A stretch of DNA of 64,000 nucleotides. Origin: Hahellaceae bacterium. Its GTDB lineage: Bacteria > Pseudomonadota > Gammaproteobacteria > Pseudomonadales > Oleiphilaceae. The stretch's first letter is position 1. Each line of letters opens with the position of its first letter. The DNA is taken from positions 496,001-560,000 of the forward strand of contig JACKOB010000002.1 in the NCBI GenBank assembly GCA_024234575.1, in the 5' to 3' direction. Below are positions 7,316 through 15,713 of this stretch, piece by piece. Position numbers and translations under genes: made by a program. The notes below the pieces were generated by a model. That model made no database searches. It had not been told where the DNA came from and was given only the letters and a program-made list of their open reading frames with translations.

Positions 7316-7548
7316 GCACGCTAAGTCTAAGATTGCCTGACTCATTACATGAGCAGGTCAAAATATTAGCCAAAAATGATGGTATTTCAATTAATCAATT
7401 TGTTTCTTCGGCTGTTGCAGAAAAGATGTCTGCATTATTGACGGAAGAATATTTAGAGAAAAAAGCTAAGTCTGGGTCAAAAGATGCTTTTCTTAAAGCA
7501 ATGAGCAAAGTGCCGGATGCGACTCCTGATAAAGGCGATGAGCTATAG
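7312..7548 (+). CDS. Ribbon-helix-helix antitoxin
   Basis: Small 78-residue DNA-binding protein, the likely antitoxin of the PIN toxin. The N-terminus STLSLRLPDSLHEQVKILA is a typical ribbon-helix-helix beta strand and first helix (Arc/CopG/HicB type), followed by ISINQFVSSAVAEKM. The acidic, flexible C-terminal tail (residues about 50-78) would wrap and neutralise the toxin. It is translationally coupled to the toxin by a four-base overlap. The palindrome over the operon promoter is a plausible binding site. Copy 2 of the dispersed repeat follows 56 bases after the stop. Confidence 0.82.
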   Translation: MSTLSLRLPDSLHEQVKILAKNDGISINQFVSSAVAEKMSALLTEEYLEKKAKSGSKDAFLKAMSKVPDATPDKGDEL

Positions 7549-7604
7549 GCAAAGCAACAATCAATGATCTTTCAACGAAGCAGCAATTCTCTGCAGACAT
7601 TAGA

Positions 7605-7728
7605 GGTCGGATTGAGTTATTTCTGATCAATAAGAAAAGCCCTGTCAGTGTTGAGATGATAGGGCTTTTGAATATTCATCTCGAACTCTAGAAAATTAAG
7701 CGTTGGTGAAAACGTTCGCTTTTAACTC
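7605..7728 (+). repeat. Dispersed 124-bp repeat, copy 2
   Basis: Nearly identical to copy 1 and the same length. Here the internal hairpin is better: AAAAGCCCT pairs with AGGGCTTTT (9 bp, 17-base loop, 7635-7669), giving a terminator-like structure after the PIN/RHH module. The GAATATTCATCTCGAACTCT segment is identical in both copies. Confidence 0.87.
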
Positions 7729-7789
7729 AAAACGCCTTCCACCTAGGTATTCATGGTTGAGCAAAAGAAATTGAAAGCGTGACCGACAG

Positions 7790-7840
7790 TTGATTTATGC
7801 AATTCACCACACTATATTCATATTTGTTAATTATGAATAT
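7790..7840 (+). promoter_or_regulatory. parDE promoter with palindromic operator
   Basis: TTGATT (7790-7795) and TATATT (7813-7818) are spaced 17 bases, a good sigma-70 promoter. A perfect 9-bp inverted repeat, ATATTCATA-N9-TATGAATAT (7814-7840), overlaps the -10 box and the start region, as expected for autoregulation by a ParD-type antitoxin. The ATG follows at 7853, with GAGG at 7843-7846. Confidence 0.72.
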
Positions 7841-7852
7841 TTGAGGCGATTT

Positions 7853-8101
7853 ATGGCAACCACAAGCTTAAGTTTGGGAGAGCATTGGGAAGTTTTTATC
7901 AAGAACGAAATATCTAGCGGACGGTATGGTTCTGCAAGTGAGGTGGTTCGTGACGCTTTGCGAGCTATGGAAGAACGCAAAAGCAAGCTTGACGCGCTTA
8001 GAGCACATTTATCTGAAGGGGCGACCCAAGCACGTAACGGTGAGTTTATTGATGATTTTTCTATGGATTCCTTAATTAAGGATCTGGATGCAGAACCCTG
8101 A
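7853..8101 (+). CDS. parD: ParD-family antitoxin
   Basis: 82-residue ribbon-helix-helix antitoxin of the ParD family. The motif order is TSLSLGEHWEVFIKNEISSGRYGSASEVVRDALR (strand, helix, the G-R-Y/F turn, helix), followed by a charged toxin-binding tail ending in DLDAEP. An upstream in-frame TTG (7790) would place the promoter inside the gene, whereas the ATG at 7853 has GAGG seven bases before it. The stop overlaps the ATG of the ParE toxin gene (TGATG). It represses its own promoter in known systems, and a suitable palindrome lies upstream. Confidence 0.88.
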   Translation: MATTSLSLGEHWEVFIKNEISSGRYGSASEVVRDALRAMEERKSKLDALRAHLSEGATQARNGEFIDDFSMDSLIKDLDAEP

Positions 8102-8415
8102 TGGTACAGACATCCGGCAAAAAGTACCGAGTTACTCCTCGCGCACGAGATGACGTCAAAAAAATCGGTCGTTACACGGAACAAACATGGGGAAAAGCCC
8201 AACGTAATCTTTATTTGAAAGAAATCGAAGCGCGCTTTCATTGGCTCGCCGAAAACCCTCTACTAGGCAAGCAAAGAACAGATATCAGCGAAAACTATTA
8301 CAGCTTCCCACAGGGACAGCATGTCATATTTTATCTCATTGGCAGCGGTTTAATCGATATCATCGGCGTCCCTCACAAAGAGATGGATACCTTAAATTAT
8401 TTTCAGACAAGTTAA
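8101..8415 (+). CDS. parE: ParE-family toxin
   Basis: 104-residue toxin of the RelE/ParE superfamily. The features are YRVTPRARDDVKKIGRYTEQTWG (helical hairpin), YLKEIEARFHWLAENPLLGKQR, and a C-terminal beta sheet with HVIFYLIGSGLIDIIGVPH. ParE toxins act on DNA gyrase, though some relatives are mRNA interferases, and the target here is not proven. It is translationally coupled to the ParD-type antitoxin just upstream. Copy 3 of the dispersed repeat follows 33 bases after the stop. The symbol is by family, and it is unrelated to topoisomerase IV parE. Confidence 0.86.
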   Translation: MVQTSGKKYRVTPRARDDVKKIGRYTEQTWGKAQRNLYLKEIEARFHWLAENPLLGKQRTDISENYYSFPQGQHVIFYLIGSGLIDIIGVPHKEMDTLNYFQTS

Positions 8416-8448
8416 AAAGCCTGATAAGTCAAAACTCATCGCTAATAG

Positions 8449-8541
8449 GGTCAGATTGAGTTGTTTTTGATCAATAAGAAAAGCCCTGTCAGTGTTGAAC
8501 CGATAATGCTTTTGAATATTCAGCGCGAACGCTAAAGATTT
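8449..8541 (+). repeat. Dispersed repeat, copy 3 (diverged)
   Basis: GGTCAGATTGAGTTGTTTTT, AAGAAAAGCCCTGTCAGTGT and TTTTGAATATTCA match copies 1 and 2. The internal hairpin is damaged (AGGGCTTTT has become ATGCTTTT) and the 3' end fades after about 8541. It follows the parDE module. Confidence 0.75.
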
Positions 8542-8676
8542 TATTGCCGATAGACATTTCAATCTTTGTGCTCATCAGCCTGAGTTTTAAATAACCTAAA
8601 ACAAATTCGCTTTTTACCAGCATCTAAAATAGTTAACAGCTTTATTACTCACCTACCCCTCAATAAATACTAAACG

Positions 8677-9267
8677 CTAGCTACCTGCATCGGCATCAAC
8701 TGTCACTTGCCCGGTTTTCGAATCATAAAAAATAGACAGGTTAACATAGCCGTTATATCGGTAGGTGCAGCTATTGGCACCATTGTAAATCGCGCGGTAC
8801 CCTGTCGTGGTGCCGGTAGATATCGTTGGGGCATTGTTAACCAGTATGGTCTGCCAGACAGAAATGCAATCATTAGAGTTGTTTAGCTGGGGGTCTGCTT
8901 CAAAAGGTGCATAGTTCTGCGCTGGCCAACCGGCAGAATTCATATCCAGCCGCCCTGCTGTGCCTCCTTCAAACACCATTAGATTATCAATCGGGCCGGA
9001 GATACCTTGCGCCGCCCATTTCATATGCGCCAGATTGATTCCAGATTTAAAGGCTGCGCCTGTACCTGATACCGATGCTTCATGAGATGACACTTCCAAA
9101 TCCGCATAGCGGGGTAAAGCAAAGGCGGCCAGCACACCCAAAATGACAATCACTACGATCAGCTCGATAAGGGTAAAACCAGTTTGGTGCGTCAGGGGTG
9201 ACGCGACAGATGGATCCTGTGGTGCCATTACTCGATAAGCTCGCTGTTGAATTGTTACTTTCTCCAT
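8677..9267 (-). CDS. Type IV prepilin-like protein (MSHA pilin type)
   Basis: Pilin subunit or pseudopilin processed by prepilin peptidase. It has the N-methylation motif G-FTLIELIVVIVILG followed by AAFALPRYADL. The cleavage Gly follows a long leader (30 residues from the chosen ATG). The C-terminal domain has a disulfide-type cysteine pair (NDCISVW and NSCTYRY), as in MSHA major pilins. The open frame extends upstream to 9363 but would then overlap the divergent gabD ribosome site. ATGs at 9267 and 9228 are both possible and no strong Shine-Dalgarno decides between them. No other pilus gene is nearby, so it is an orphan subunit. It ends the AT-rich patch. Confidence 0.8.
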   Translation of the reverse strand: MEKVTIQQRAYRVMAPQDPSVASPLTHQTGFTLIELIVVIVILGVLAAFALPRYADLEVSSHEASVSGTGAAFKSGINLAHMKWAAQGISGPIDNLMVFEGGTAGRLDMNSAGWPAQNYAPFEADPQLNNSNDCISVWQTILVNNAPTISTGTTTGYRAIYNGANSCTYRYNGYVNLSIFYDSKTGQVTVDADAGS

Positions 9268-9365
9268 TATAGTCTCAATAATCACATTCGTATAAACGCC
9301 TTCGAAACAGGCCCGATAAGTCGGCGTGTAGTGCCTCCACAACCAATCCACAAGGTGGATCATTT

Positions 9366-10832
9366 ATGAGTCATACCCATCCCACCCTATATGATCAGTT
9401 ACCCCAGAATCGTGCCTTTATTAATGGCCAATGGGTTGAGCCATGTAAAAAAAGAGCTTTCTCGGTATACAACCCAGCCACAGCGGAACCTTTTATGTCT
9501 GTTGCTGATTGCGGCGCGGAAGACGCGCTGCTGGCAATCGAATCTGCCAGTGGTGCTCTGCGAGAATGGCGCGCGAAAACTGGAAAAGAGCGAAGCATTC
9601 TGCTGCGCCAATGGTTTAATCTGATCATGGAAAACCAACAGTCACTGGCACAATTGCTAACGCTGGAACAAGGCAAACCACTAGCTGAAGCACTGGGCGA
9701 AGTTGCCTATGGTGCATCCTTTATCGAGTGGTTCTCAGAAGAGGCAAAACGGGTCGATGGTGAGTTGCTGGCCAGCCCCAAATCGGGACAAAAGATAATG
9801 GTCAGCCGTCAGCCGGTTGGTGTCTGTCTGGCAGTCACACCCTGGAACTTTCCGGTTGCAATGATTACCCGTAAAGTGGCCCCCGCACTTGCCGCTGGCT
9901 GCACAGTGATCGTCAAACCGGCAGAAGAAACACCTCTATCGGCACTGGCACTGGCGCAACTTTCCAAGCAGGCCGGCATTCCTGGTGGTGTACTTAATAT
10001 CGTCACAACTACACGCCCCAACGCTATTGTCGCGGTGATGCAAAAGCATCCGGCAGTGCGCAAGATTTCGTTTACCGGGTCCACCGAAACAGGCAAACAT
10101 CTCATGCGGCAAGCCTCTGAAAACCTGCAGCGAATTTCTCTTGAACTGGGCGGAAACGCGCCTTTTATCGTACTTGCCGACGCCGACCTTGACGCGGCGG
10201 TGGCAGGTGCCATGGCTTCGAAGTTTCGCAACTCGGGTCAAACCTGCGTCTGCACCAACCGGTTTTTGGTGCATAAAGCGGTATATCAGGAGTTTTCGAC
10301 CAAACTGGTGGCAGCAGTGAAGAAGCTAAAAATGGGAGACGGGCTTGCCGCAGAAACCACGCAAGGCCCATTGATTAACGAAGCGGCGGTAAACAAAGTC
10401 GAAGAACATATCGTCGATGCGATTACCCAGGGTGCAAAGCTGTTATGTGGAGGCCAGCGACGTGACGAAGCCAGCACTTTTTTTCAGCCGACCGTACTCG
10501 GTCAGGTTAGTCGAAACATGTTGATCAATCAGGAAGAAACCTTTGGCCCGGTGGCCGCACTTATCCCATTTAATAGTGAAGATGAAGCAATCGACATCGC
10601 CAATGACACCCCTTATGGATTAGCGGCCTATGTTTATACCAAAGATCTTGCTGCCGCCATGCGCATGTCAGACCAACTGGAGTCAGGAATGGTTGCCATC
10701 AACGACGGCATTCTTAGTAACGAAGTATCGCCTTTTGGGGGGATAAAGCAGTCAGGCCTAGGAAGAGAAGGCTCGAAATACGGCATCGAAGAGTATCTGG
10801 ATTTAAAGTACACATTAATTTCAGGGTTATAG
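9366..10832 (+). CDS. gabD: NAD(P)-dependent succinate-semialdehyde dehydrogenase
   Basis: Oxidises succinate semialdehyde to succinate, the last step of GABA and 4-hydroxybutyrate breakdown. At 488 residues it is full length for the aldehyde dehydrogenase family. Visible features are the TPWNFPVA segment, the KPAEETPLSALA cofactor-binding region, the FTGST Rossmann motif, the general base Glu260 in ELGGNAPF and the nucleophile Cys294 in GQTCVC, the GabD-type context. AAGGTGG lies eight bases before the ATG. A CoA-transferase gene follows after 79 bases, so the pair may process C4 semialdehyde or hydroxy acids together. Related dehydrogenases such as glutarate-semialdehyde dehydrogenase cannot be excluded. 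Confidence 0.88.
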   Translation: MSHTHPTLYDQLPQNRAFINGQWVEPCKKRAFSVYNPATAEPFMSVADCGAEDALLAIESASGALREWRAKTGKERSILLRQWFNLIMENQQSLAQLLTLEQGKPLAEALGEVAYGASFIEWFSEEAKRVDGELLASPKSGQKIMVSRQPVGVCLAVTPWNFPVAMITRKVAPALAAGCTVIVKPAEETPLSALALAQLSKQAGIPGGVLNIVTTTRPNAIVAVMQKHPAVRKISFTGSTETGKHLMRQASENLQRISLELGGNAPFIVLADADLDAAVAGAMASKFRNSGQTCVCTNRFLVHKAVYQEFSTKLVAAVKKLKMGDGLAAETTQGPLINEAAVNKVEEHIVDAITQGAKLLCGGQRRDEASTFFQPTVLGQVSRNMLINQEETFGPVAALIPFNSEDEAIDIANDTPYGLAAYVYTKDLAAAMRMSDQLESGMVAINDGILSNEVSPFGGIKQSGLGREGSKYGIEEYLDLKYTLISGL

Positions 10833-10911
10833 TCTCGACGCCAACAATACTGCAAAGTTTGAACTAGACTGATGAAGTGCCAGCATCCTATTACTAAAGG
10901 TACTTCGAGAA

Positions 10912-12261
10912 ATGAACCAAGAAAGCAGAACAAGAAATAAGCTAAACATTTGCACTCGCCACATTCAACAGCGGGTTGCCATTAATGCTTTTGATGCCGT
11001 AAGAGATATAAAGAGCGGTGACGCAGTTTGGTGCCATTCCATGGCGGCAACCCCCTACATTTTGCTGCAAGGGCTGGTCGAACATGTCGTTGAGAACAAC
11101 ATTAAAGATGTGACGGTGTTGCAGCTGCATACCGAGCGCTCAGAAATGTTGGTAGATAAAAGCGTCGAAGGCCGTATTCGTAATCGCTGCTATTTCGCCA
11201 GTAATGCCACAAGAGAGGCCATTAATAGTGGCAGAGCCGATTACGTGCCCATTTTTCTCTCGGAAATACCTAAGATGTTCCGTCGTGGAGAACAGCCAGT
11301 CGATGTGGCAGTTATCCAGGTATCGCCACCGGACGCGCATGGCGTCTGCAGCCTTGGCGTTTCTGTGGAGGCAACGCTGGCGGCCATTAGCGTGGCCAAA
11401 TTTATCATTGCGCAGGTCAATCCCAACATGCCCAGAACCCATGGCGACGGCTTTATCGCCATTCGGGATATTGATGTTATCTTCGAATGTGAGTCAGAGA
11501 TTCCTGACCACCCACCCGCGGAACTGGACGATATTACGCTAAAGATTGGCGAAAACATCGCGTCGGTTATTCGTGATGGCGATTGCCTGCAAATGGGCAT
11601 TGGAGCGATACCCGATGCGGCGCTGAACTATCTCAATAATCACAAAGACCTCGGCATCCATACAGAAATGTTCTCTGACGGCGTATTACCGCTGATTGAA
11701 AACGGCGTTATTAACTGCGCGAAGAAAAAACAACATGCCCACCAGATTGTTTCTGGCTTTGTGATCGGTACGCGAAAACTGTATGACTTTGTGCATGACA
11801 ACCCCATGGTTGAACTGGTTGATATCGAATACGTCAACGACACCGGCGTCATTGCCAAGCACGACAATATGGTGTCGATAAACTCTGCCTTACAAATTGA
11901 TCTTTCTGGCCAGATTTGCGCCGATTCCATGGGCTCAACCATTTATTCTGGTGTTGGCGGTCAAATGGATTTCGTGCGGGGCGCATCGTTATCCAAAGGC
12001 GGCAGAGGCATCATCGCCCTGCCTGCAACCGCCAGAAACGGCTCGGTTTCGAGAATCTCATGCCTGTTGAATCCAGGGGCGGGTGTTGTAACCACACGGG
12101 CGCATGCACATTTAATCGCTACCGAATATGGTATTGCCGATCTGCGCGGTAAGAGCATCCGCGAGCGGGTTTCCGCACTGATCAACATAGCGGCGCCACA
12201 GTTTAGAGAGTCTTTGGCCAAGGAAGCACAAGAGTACTGGCACGTGACGGTTAAAATCTGA
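10912..12261 (+). CDS. Acetyl-CoA hydrolase/transferase family CoA-transferase
   Basis: 449-residue member of the family that includes 4-hydroxybutyrate, butyrate and succinate:acetyl-CoA CoA-transferases. It transfers CoA through a glutamyl-CoA intermediate; the catalytic Glu is probably Glu252 in GIHTEMFSDGV. Other family marks are QVSPPDAHGVCSLG, the glycine-rich QMGIGAIPDA and GGQMDFVRGA. The gene lies 79 bases after gabD in the same direction, and a terminator follows both. Together with gabD this suggests 4-hydroxybutyrate or succinyl-CoA metabolism, but the acyl specificity is inference. Confidence 0.85.
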   Translation: MNQESRTRNKLNICTRHIQQRVAINAFDAVRDIKSGDAVWCHSMAATPYILLQGLVEHVVENNIKDVTVLQLHTERSEMLVDKSVEGRIRNRCYFASNATREAINSGRADYVPIFLSEIPKMFRRGEQPVDVAVIQVSPPDAHGVCSLGVSVEATLAAISVAKFIIAQVNPNMPRTHGDGFIAIRDIDVIFECESEIPDHPPAELDDITLKIGENIASVIRDGDCLQMGIGAIPDAALNYLNNHKDLGIHTEMFSDGVLPLIENGVINCAKKKQHAHQIVSGFVIGTRKLYDFVHDNPMVELVDIEYVNDTGVIAKHDNMVSINSALQIDLSGQICADSMGSTIYSGVGGQMDFVRGASLSKGGRGIIALPATARNGSVSRISCLLNPGAGVVTTRAHAHLIATEYGIADLRGKSIRERVSALINIAAPQFRESLAKEAQEYWHVTVKI

Positions 12262-12292
12262 CGACTCATTACAGCAAGGAGTTATAGGTATA

Positions 12293-12320
12293 AAAAAACG
12301 GAGCCAGGCGGCTCCGCTTT
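12293..12320. terminator. Bidirectional terminator between the CoA-transferase and protease genes
   Basis: CGGAGCC-AGGC-GGCTCCG (12299-12316) is flanked by A7 on one side and CTTTT on the other, so it can end transcripts coming from both converging genes. Confidence 0.88.
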
Positions 12321-12345
12321 TACCTAAGCGGTATCGTGCAGGTGC

Positions 12346-14694
12346 TTATTTATTACGGCCTTTGCCGCCACCTTTACCGCCACCACCAGTGCTGCCGCCG
12401 CTTACATTCAACTCCACCCAGTCACTCCAGGCAGAAACACCATTGGCATTCTCACTGCGGATGCGATAACGGAAAGTACCAGTGCCACTCGCGTCGGTGT
12501 ATTGCAACGTATTTGCCGACAGAGAAGCCAGAGTGGTCGTACCATTCCAGGTTAAGCGCTTTTTATGTTGTGTTTCACGCTGTATTACAAAAGCAGCTTC
12601 GTTATCTGTATCATTCCAGCTCAACTGCGCGGTGCCATCAGTACCATCGAGTATTATCAAACCAGAAGGTGTTACGGGTGGAAAGGTTTTCTCTGTCACA
12701 GTTATCGACACAAGCGCCGTTGCCGAGCCACCGGCACCATCAACAGCGGTGTAACTAAAGCTATCACTACCCACATAACCCGCATTTGGTGTATACACGA
12801 CGGCATTGCTGGTGTATGTAACCGATCCATGCGCAGCACTGCTAACCGATGCGATGCTCAACACATCTCCATCAACATCCGAGTCATTCGCCAACACTGA
12901 TAATGACACCGCCTGATCCTGCTCGGTACTGCCGCTATCATTCATACTCATCGGCGCGTCATTCACCGCTGTGACGGTGATGGTAATCAGCGCATTGGTA
13001 AAGCCACCTTTACCATCTGCCACCGAATAAGTGAGCGTGTCGACACCATTTTTATTGGTATTCGGAGTATAAAACACCGATGCGCCATCCGTGATCGCCG
13101 AGCCAAAACTGCCATTTGAAACAGAAGAGACTGTCAAAGGGTCGCCATCCGCATCAGAGTCATTCGCTAAAGGATGAATATTGACGCTCGTGTCTTCCTG
13201 GGTTTGAGCGCTGTCATTTTGGGCAACCGGAGACTGGTTACTGCTGTCTGATGCCGGAATACTACCTCTTATAAAATAATACCCTTGTGACCCATAATCA
13301 TCATAGGTCGTTAACGCCGAACCGCGCCCCACGCCAGTGATAGAAAGATAATAGACCCCCGCCGGAACACTGCTCTGAATGCGGGCGTAGGTATCATCCA
13401 ACGGATTGCTCACCTGCAGAACGGTACCTTGCTCGTTTATGAGAGATACCTGGACATCGAGATTAGCCCCTCTGGCAGACGTATCTAAATAGGCATCCCA
13501 AGCTGGTATGATGGTTAAATCAATTGTGCCGGTCGCGGCATTAATCTGGAACACATCCACATCTGATGCGGTTTCGATAATGCCTTTATTGTCGGTGAAG
13601 TAATTAAACGGATCTGTTTCGGGGTTAGTCGAATAAACAATCCCAGAAGCATCTGCCGCCAGTAGCGTTGCAGAATAACTATCATCACCATGGTCGTCCG
13701 GGCTGGTCGATAAATTATTGCGAATAATCGCGATATCATCCTGAGTGTTGTTGGCATCATTGTAACTGCCTTTGCTCCATTGGCTCACATGAGCGTTGTA
13801 GCCCACGCCCATAATAGGTGCCCACTTGGTATAGCCACTACCCTGACCATTGTAATAGGCGGTGCCACTCAGCGTACCGTCATGGGATAACCCCAAGTTA
13901 TGCCCCATTTCATGGGAGGCAGCCTCTACCACGTAACGAGGTGCGCCACCACCAAGATTATTGTAATAAACCAGCGCGGGCTGATAGTACTGATAATTAC
14001 CAAGTCCCCATACACCAACATAAGCCACGCCACCCGCACCATTGTGCGGCATGGCGCGACCATTGGCGTCTGTCGAGCGGGTGATCAGGATGCGCCCGGT
14101 CGTTGCCCCCATCTGCACGGGCTCTTCGGTGGTTACGTCTACATCAAATGCAGCATAATCTTCTGCCACTCGGTGCCATATCGCCGCGATGTCATTTAAC
14201 TCCGACTGGCTGAAGCTATAAATATTACCATCACGATCATAGGGGGTGGCCACGAAGGGGGTGCCACCATCCCAAACGGTGCCTTCTATCGTATGGCCAT
14301 CGACATCCAGAAAAATCACCCGACTAGCACCTGGCTTGCTGTGCAAAGAAAAGGCATCGTTGATGCTGATCGCTTGCGGCGGATCAATCGACTCAGTGAA
14401 ACTTGAGTCAGCCGGCTCAGGAGCAGGCGCTTCTACATAAAAAACACCGCCTTCGCTATCGATATCAATACTCTGATAATCTTCCTGGGGAATATTGAAA
14501 CGCTGCAGCCACTCCATCGCTTGCTTCTGCGCCGCCGCAGGCAATTTATCGATTTTATCTTTTACGCGACCTGGAGGCAGGTTAACCAAGCCCGGCGGCA
14601 CAAAACCCGGAGCAGCACTAACAGACACGGCGACAAATGACCCAGTCAATAACCCCAGGGTGAACACAAGTCCTCTCATTCGAAATTTACTCAC
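12346..14694 (-). CDS. Secreted metzincin metalloprotease with cadherin-like repeats
   Basis: Extracellular zinc protease of 782 residues. Order: signal peptide (1 to about 27); propeptide-like region; catalytic domain with the metzincin site HEMGHNLGLSH (zinc ligands His261, His265, His271, base Glu262) and a Met-turn at Met295; a PPC-like beta domain (about 360-475); two cadherin-like/tandem-95 type repeats (NQSPVAQNDSA... and NDAPMSMNDSG...) with Asp-rich calcium motifs such as NDSDADGD; an FN3-like domain; and a Gly/Lys-rich tail ending GGGKGRNK. The start is GTG, with AGGAG seven bases upstream. Export by type II secretion is likely for this architecture. A single gene, converging on the CoA-transferase. 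Confidence 0.87.
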   Translation of the reverse strand: MSKFRMRGLVFTLGLLTGSFVAVSVSAAPGFVPPGLVNLPPGRVKDKIDKLPAAAQKQAMEWLQRFNIPQEDYQSIDIDSEGGVFYVEAPAPEPADSSFTESIDPPQAISINDAFSLHSKPGASRVIFLDVDGHTIEGTVWDGGTPFVATPYDRDGNIYSFSQSELNDIAAIWHRVAEDYAAFDVDVTTEEPVQMGATTGRILITRSTDANGRAMPHNGAGGVAYVGVWGLGNYQYYQPALVYYNNLGGGAPRYVVEAASHEMGHNLGLSHDGTLSGTAYYNGQGSGYTKWAPIMGVGYNAHVSQWSKGSYNDANNTQDDIAIIRNNLSTSPDDHGDDSYSATLLAADASGIVYSTNPETDPFNYFTDNKGIIETASDVDVFQINAATGTIDLTIIPAWDAYLDTSARGANLDVQVSLINEQGTVLQVSNPLDDTYARIQSSVPAGVYYLSITGVGRGSALTTYDDYGSQGYYFIRGSIPASDSSNQSPVAQNDSAQTQEDTSVNIHPLANDSDADGDPLTVSSVSNGSFGSAITDGASVFYTPNTNKNGVDTLTYSVADGKGGFTNALITITVTAVNDAPMSMNDSGSTEQDQAVSLSVLANDSDVDGDVLSIASVSSAAHGSVTYTSNAVVYTPNAGYVGSDSFSYTAVDGAGGSATALVSITVTEKTFPPVTPSGLIILDGTDGTAQLSWNDTDNEAAFVIQRETQHKKRLTWNGTTTLASLSANTLQYTDASGTGTFRYRIRSENANGVSAWSDWVELNVSGGSTGGGGKGGGKGRNK

Positions 14695-15071
14695 GTGGTG
14701 CTCCTAAATCAGCAATAAAGTGTTGCTTAATACTAGTCTTTCTTTTCACACTGAGGCGGTGTTCAACACACAGTTGCAGTGCAAACCAGATCACAGGGAA
14801 AACTAAAGAAACATAACATTACAAGTCAATGAATTCATTTGTTTTTTCCTGAGGGCAAGCACAGCAAAGCGCTAACAGATAAATCACTCTCTCATTAGTT
14901 GGTCCAGTCTAAAACATAATTAACAATTTTTTACACATGACCAAATCCACTTGTTTTGGGAACATCTATTGCGATTTTTACCTTATTTCATATAAGGCGT
15001 TTTAATAAAGCTCGACTCCATGCAACAGGTCTATTGCAAAAGTAGACGACTGGTCGTATTATTCACTCACT
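14695..15071. other. Divergent promoter region, protease and tetR genes
   Basis: About 375 bases with no gene seen. It serves as the 5' region of two divergent genes. It is AT-rich in the middle (TTAACAATTTTTTACAC near 14930) and ends with the palindromic operator at 15043-15058. No other structure was recognised. Confidence 0.5.
15043..15058 (+). promoter_or_regulatory. Operator of the TetR regulator, site 1
   Basis: TAGACGACTGGTCGTA contains the perfect palindrome ACGAC-TG-GTCGT, 14 bases before the tetR ATG. It shares TAGACGAC-GGTC with site 2 (15714-15728), so both are probably bound by the encoded repressor. Confidence 0.72.
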
Positions 15072-15692
15072 ATGACGCAGACGACTAAAATCAAAAAATC
15101 AGAACTCACTAAAGAGGCACTTTTGCGGGAAGGCATTCAACAGCTTTCCGAGCATGGCTATCATGGCACCGGTATTAAGCAGGTGTTGGATGCGGTAAAG
15201 GTTCCCAAGGGTTCGTTTTATAACTACTTTGGCAGTAAAGAAGCCTATGTGGCAGAAATTATTGCCGAATATAACCATCAAGCCTTAATCATGTTTGATG
15301 CCTTTGTTGCAGAATCTAACGCACCAGCCATAGATCAGTTAAAAACAATTTATCGGTTTATGCTTAACAAGTTTTCAGAAAACAGCTGCCAACGTGGCTG
15401 CCTCATTGGCAGTATCGCCGCCGAGATCGGCAATACCTTTGAATTGTGTCAAAAAGCTATGCAAGCAGGTGTAAATGACTGGCTCGCTCGCCTGGAGCGC
15501 TTAGTGCAGCAAGGGCAAGCCGAAGGAACGATCCGCAAAGATGTGACCGCTGCGGATTTAGCTGAATTGGTTTGGGCGGCCTGGGAAGGCAGCTTGATCA
15601 AAATGAAAATGGATGGCGATATTTCGACACCCGAGAAAGTGATTTTTTTAACACTTGAAACGCTACTGCGCCCAGAACCTGGTACTCACTAG
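15072..15692 (+). CDS. TetR-family repressor (NemR/AcuR-like)
   Basis: 206-residue regulator. The N-terminal helix-turn-helix reads GYHGTGIKQVLDAVKVPKGSFYNYFGSKEAYV, the classic TetR pattern. The ligand domain contains Cys residues (NSCQRGCLIGSIAAE), and this CxxGC(L/F)xG motif is found in TetR regulators such as NemR/AcuR, where electrophiles are sensed. It lies directly upstream of an old-yellow-enzyme gene, the typical nemRA arrangement. Near-identical palindromes precede both genes, suggesting autoregulation and control of the reductase. The inducer, probably an enone, quinone or aldehyde electrophile, is inference. Confidence 0.85.
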   Translation: MTQTTKIKKSELTKEALLREGIQQLSEHGYHGTGIKQVLDAVKVPKGSFYNYFGSKEAYVAEIIAEYNHQALIMFDAFVAESNAPAIDQLKTIYRFMLNKFSENSCQRGCLIGSIAAEIGNTFELCQKAMQAGVNDWLARLERLVQQGQAEGTIRKDVTAADLAELVWAAWEGSLIKMKMDGDISTPEKVIFLTLETLLRPEPGTH

Positions 15693-15713
15693 CGTTTTTT
15701 TTAATCAATTTTA

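Noticed and set aside
4430..8700. Chromosomal integron cassette array with attC sites
   Set aside because: The one-repeat-per-module layout fits, but the repeats lack the RYYYAAC/GTTRRRY end boxes, copies do not fold as one long imperfect hairpin, and no integrase is in the window. A BLASTN of the repeat plus a search for intI would settle it.
12336..12758. Plus-strand frame inside the protease gene
   Set aside because: It is a shadow of the cadherin-like repeat coding region on the opposite strand.
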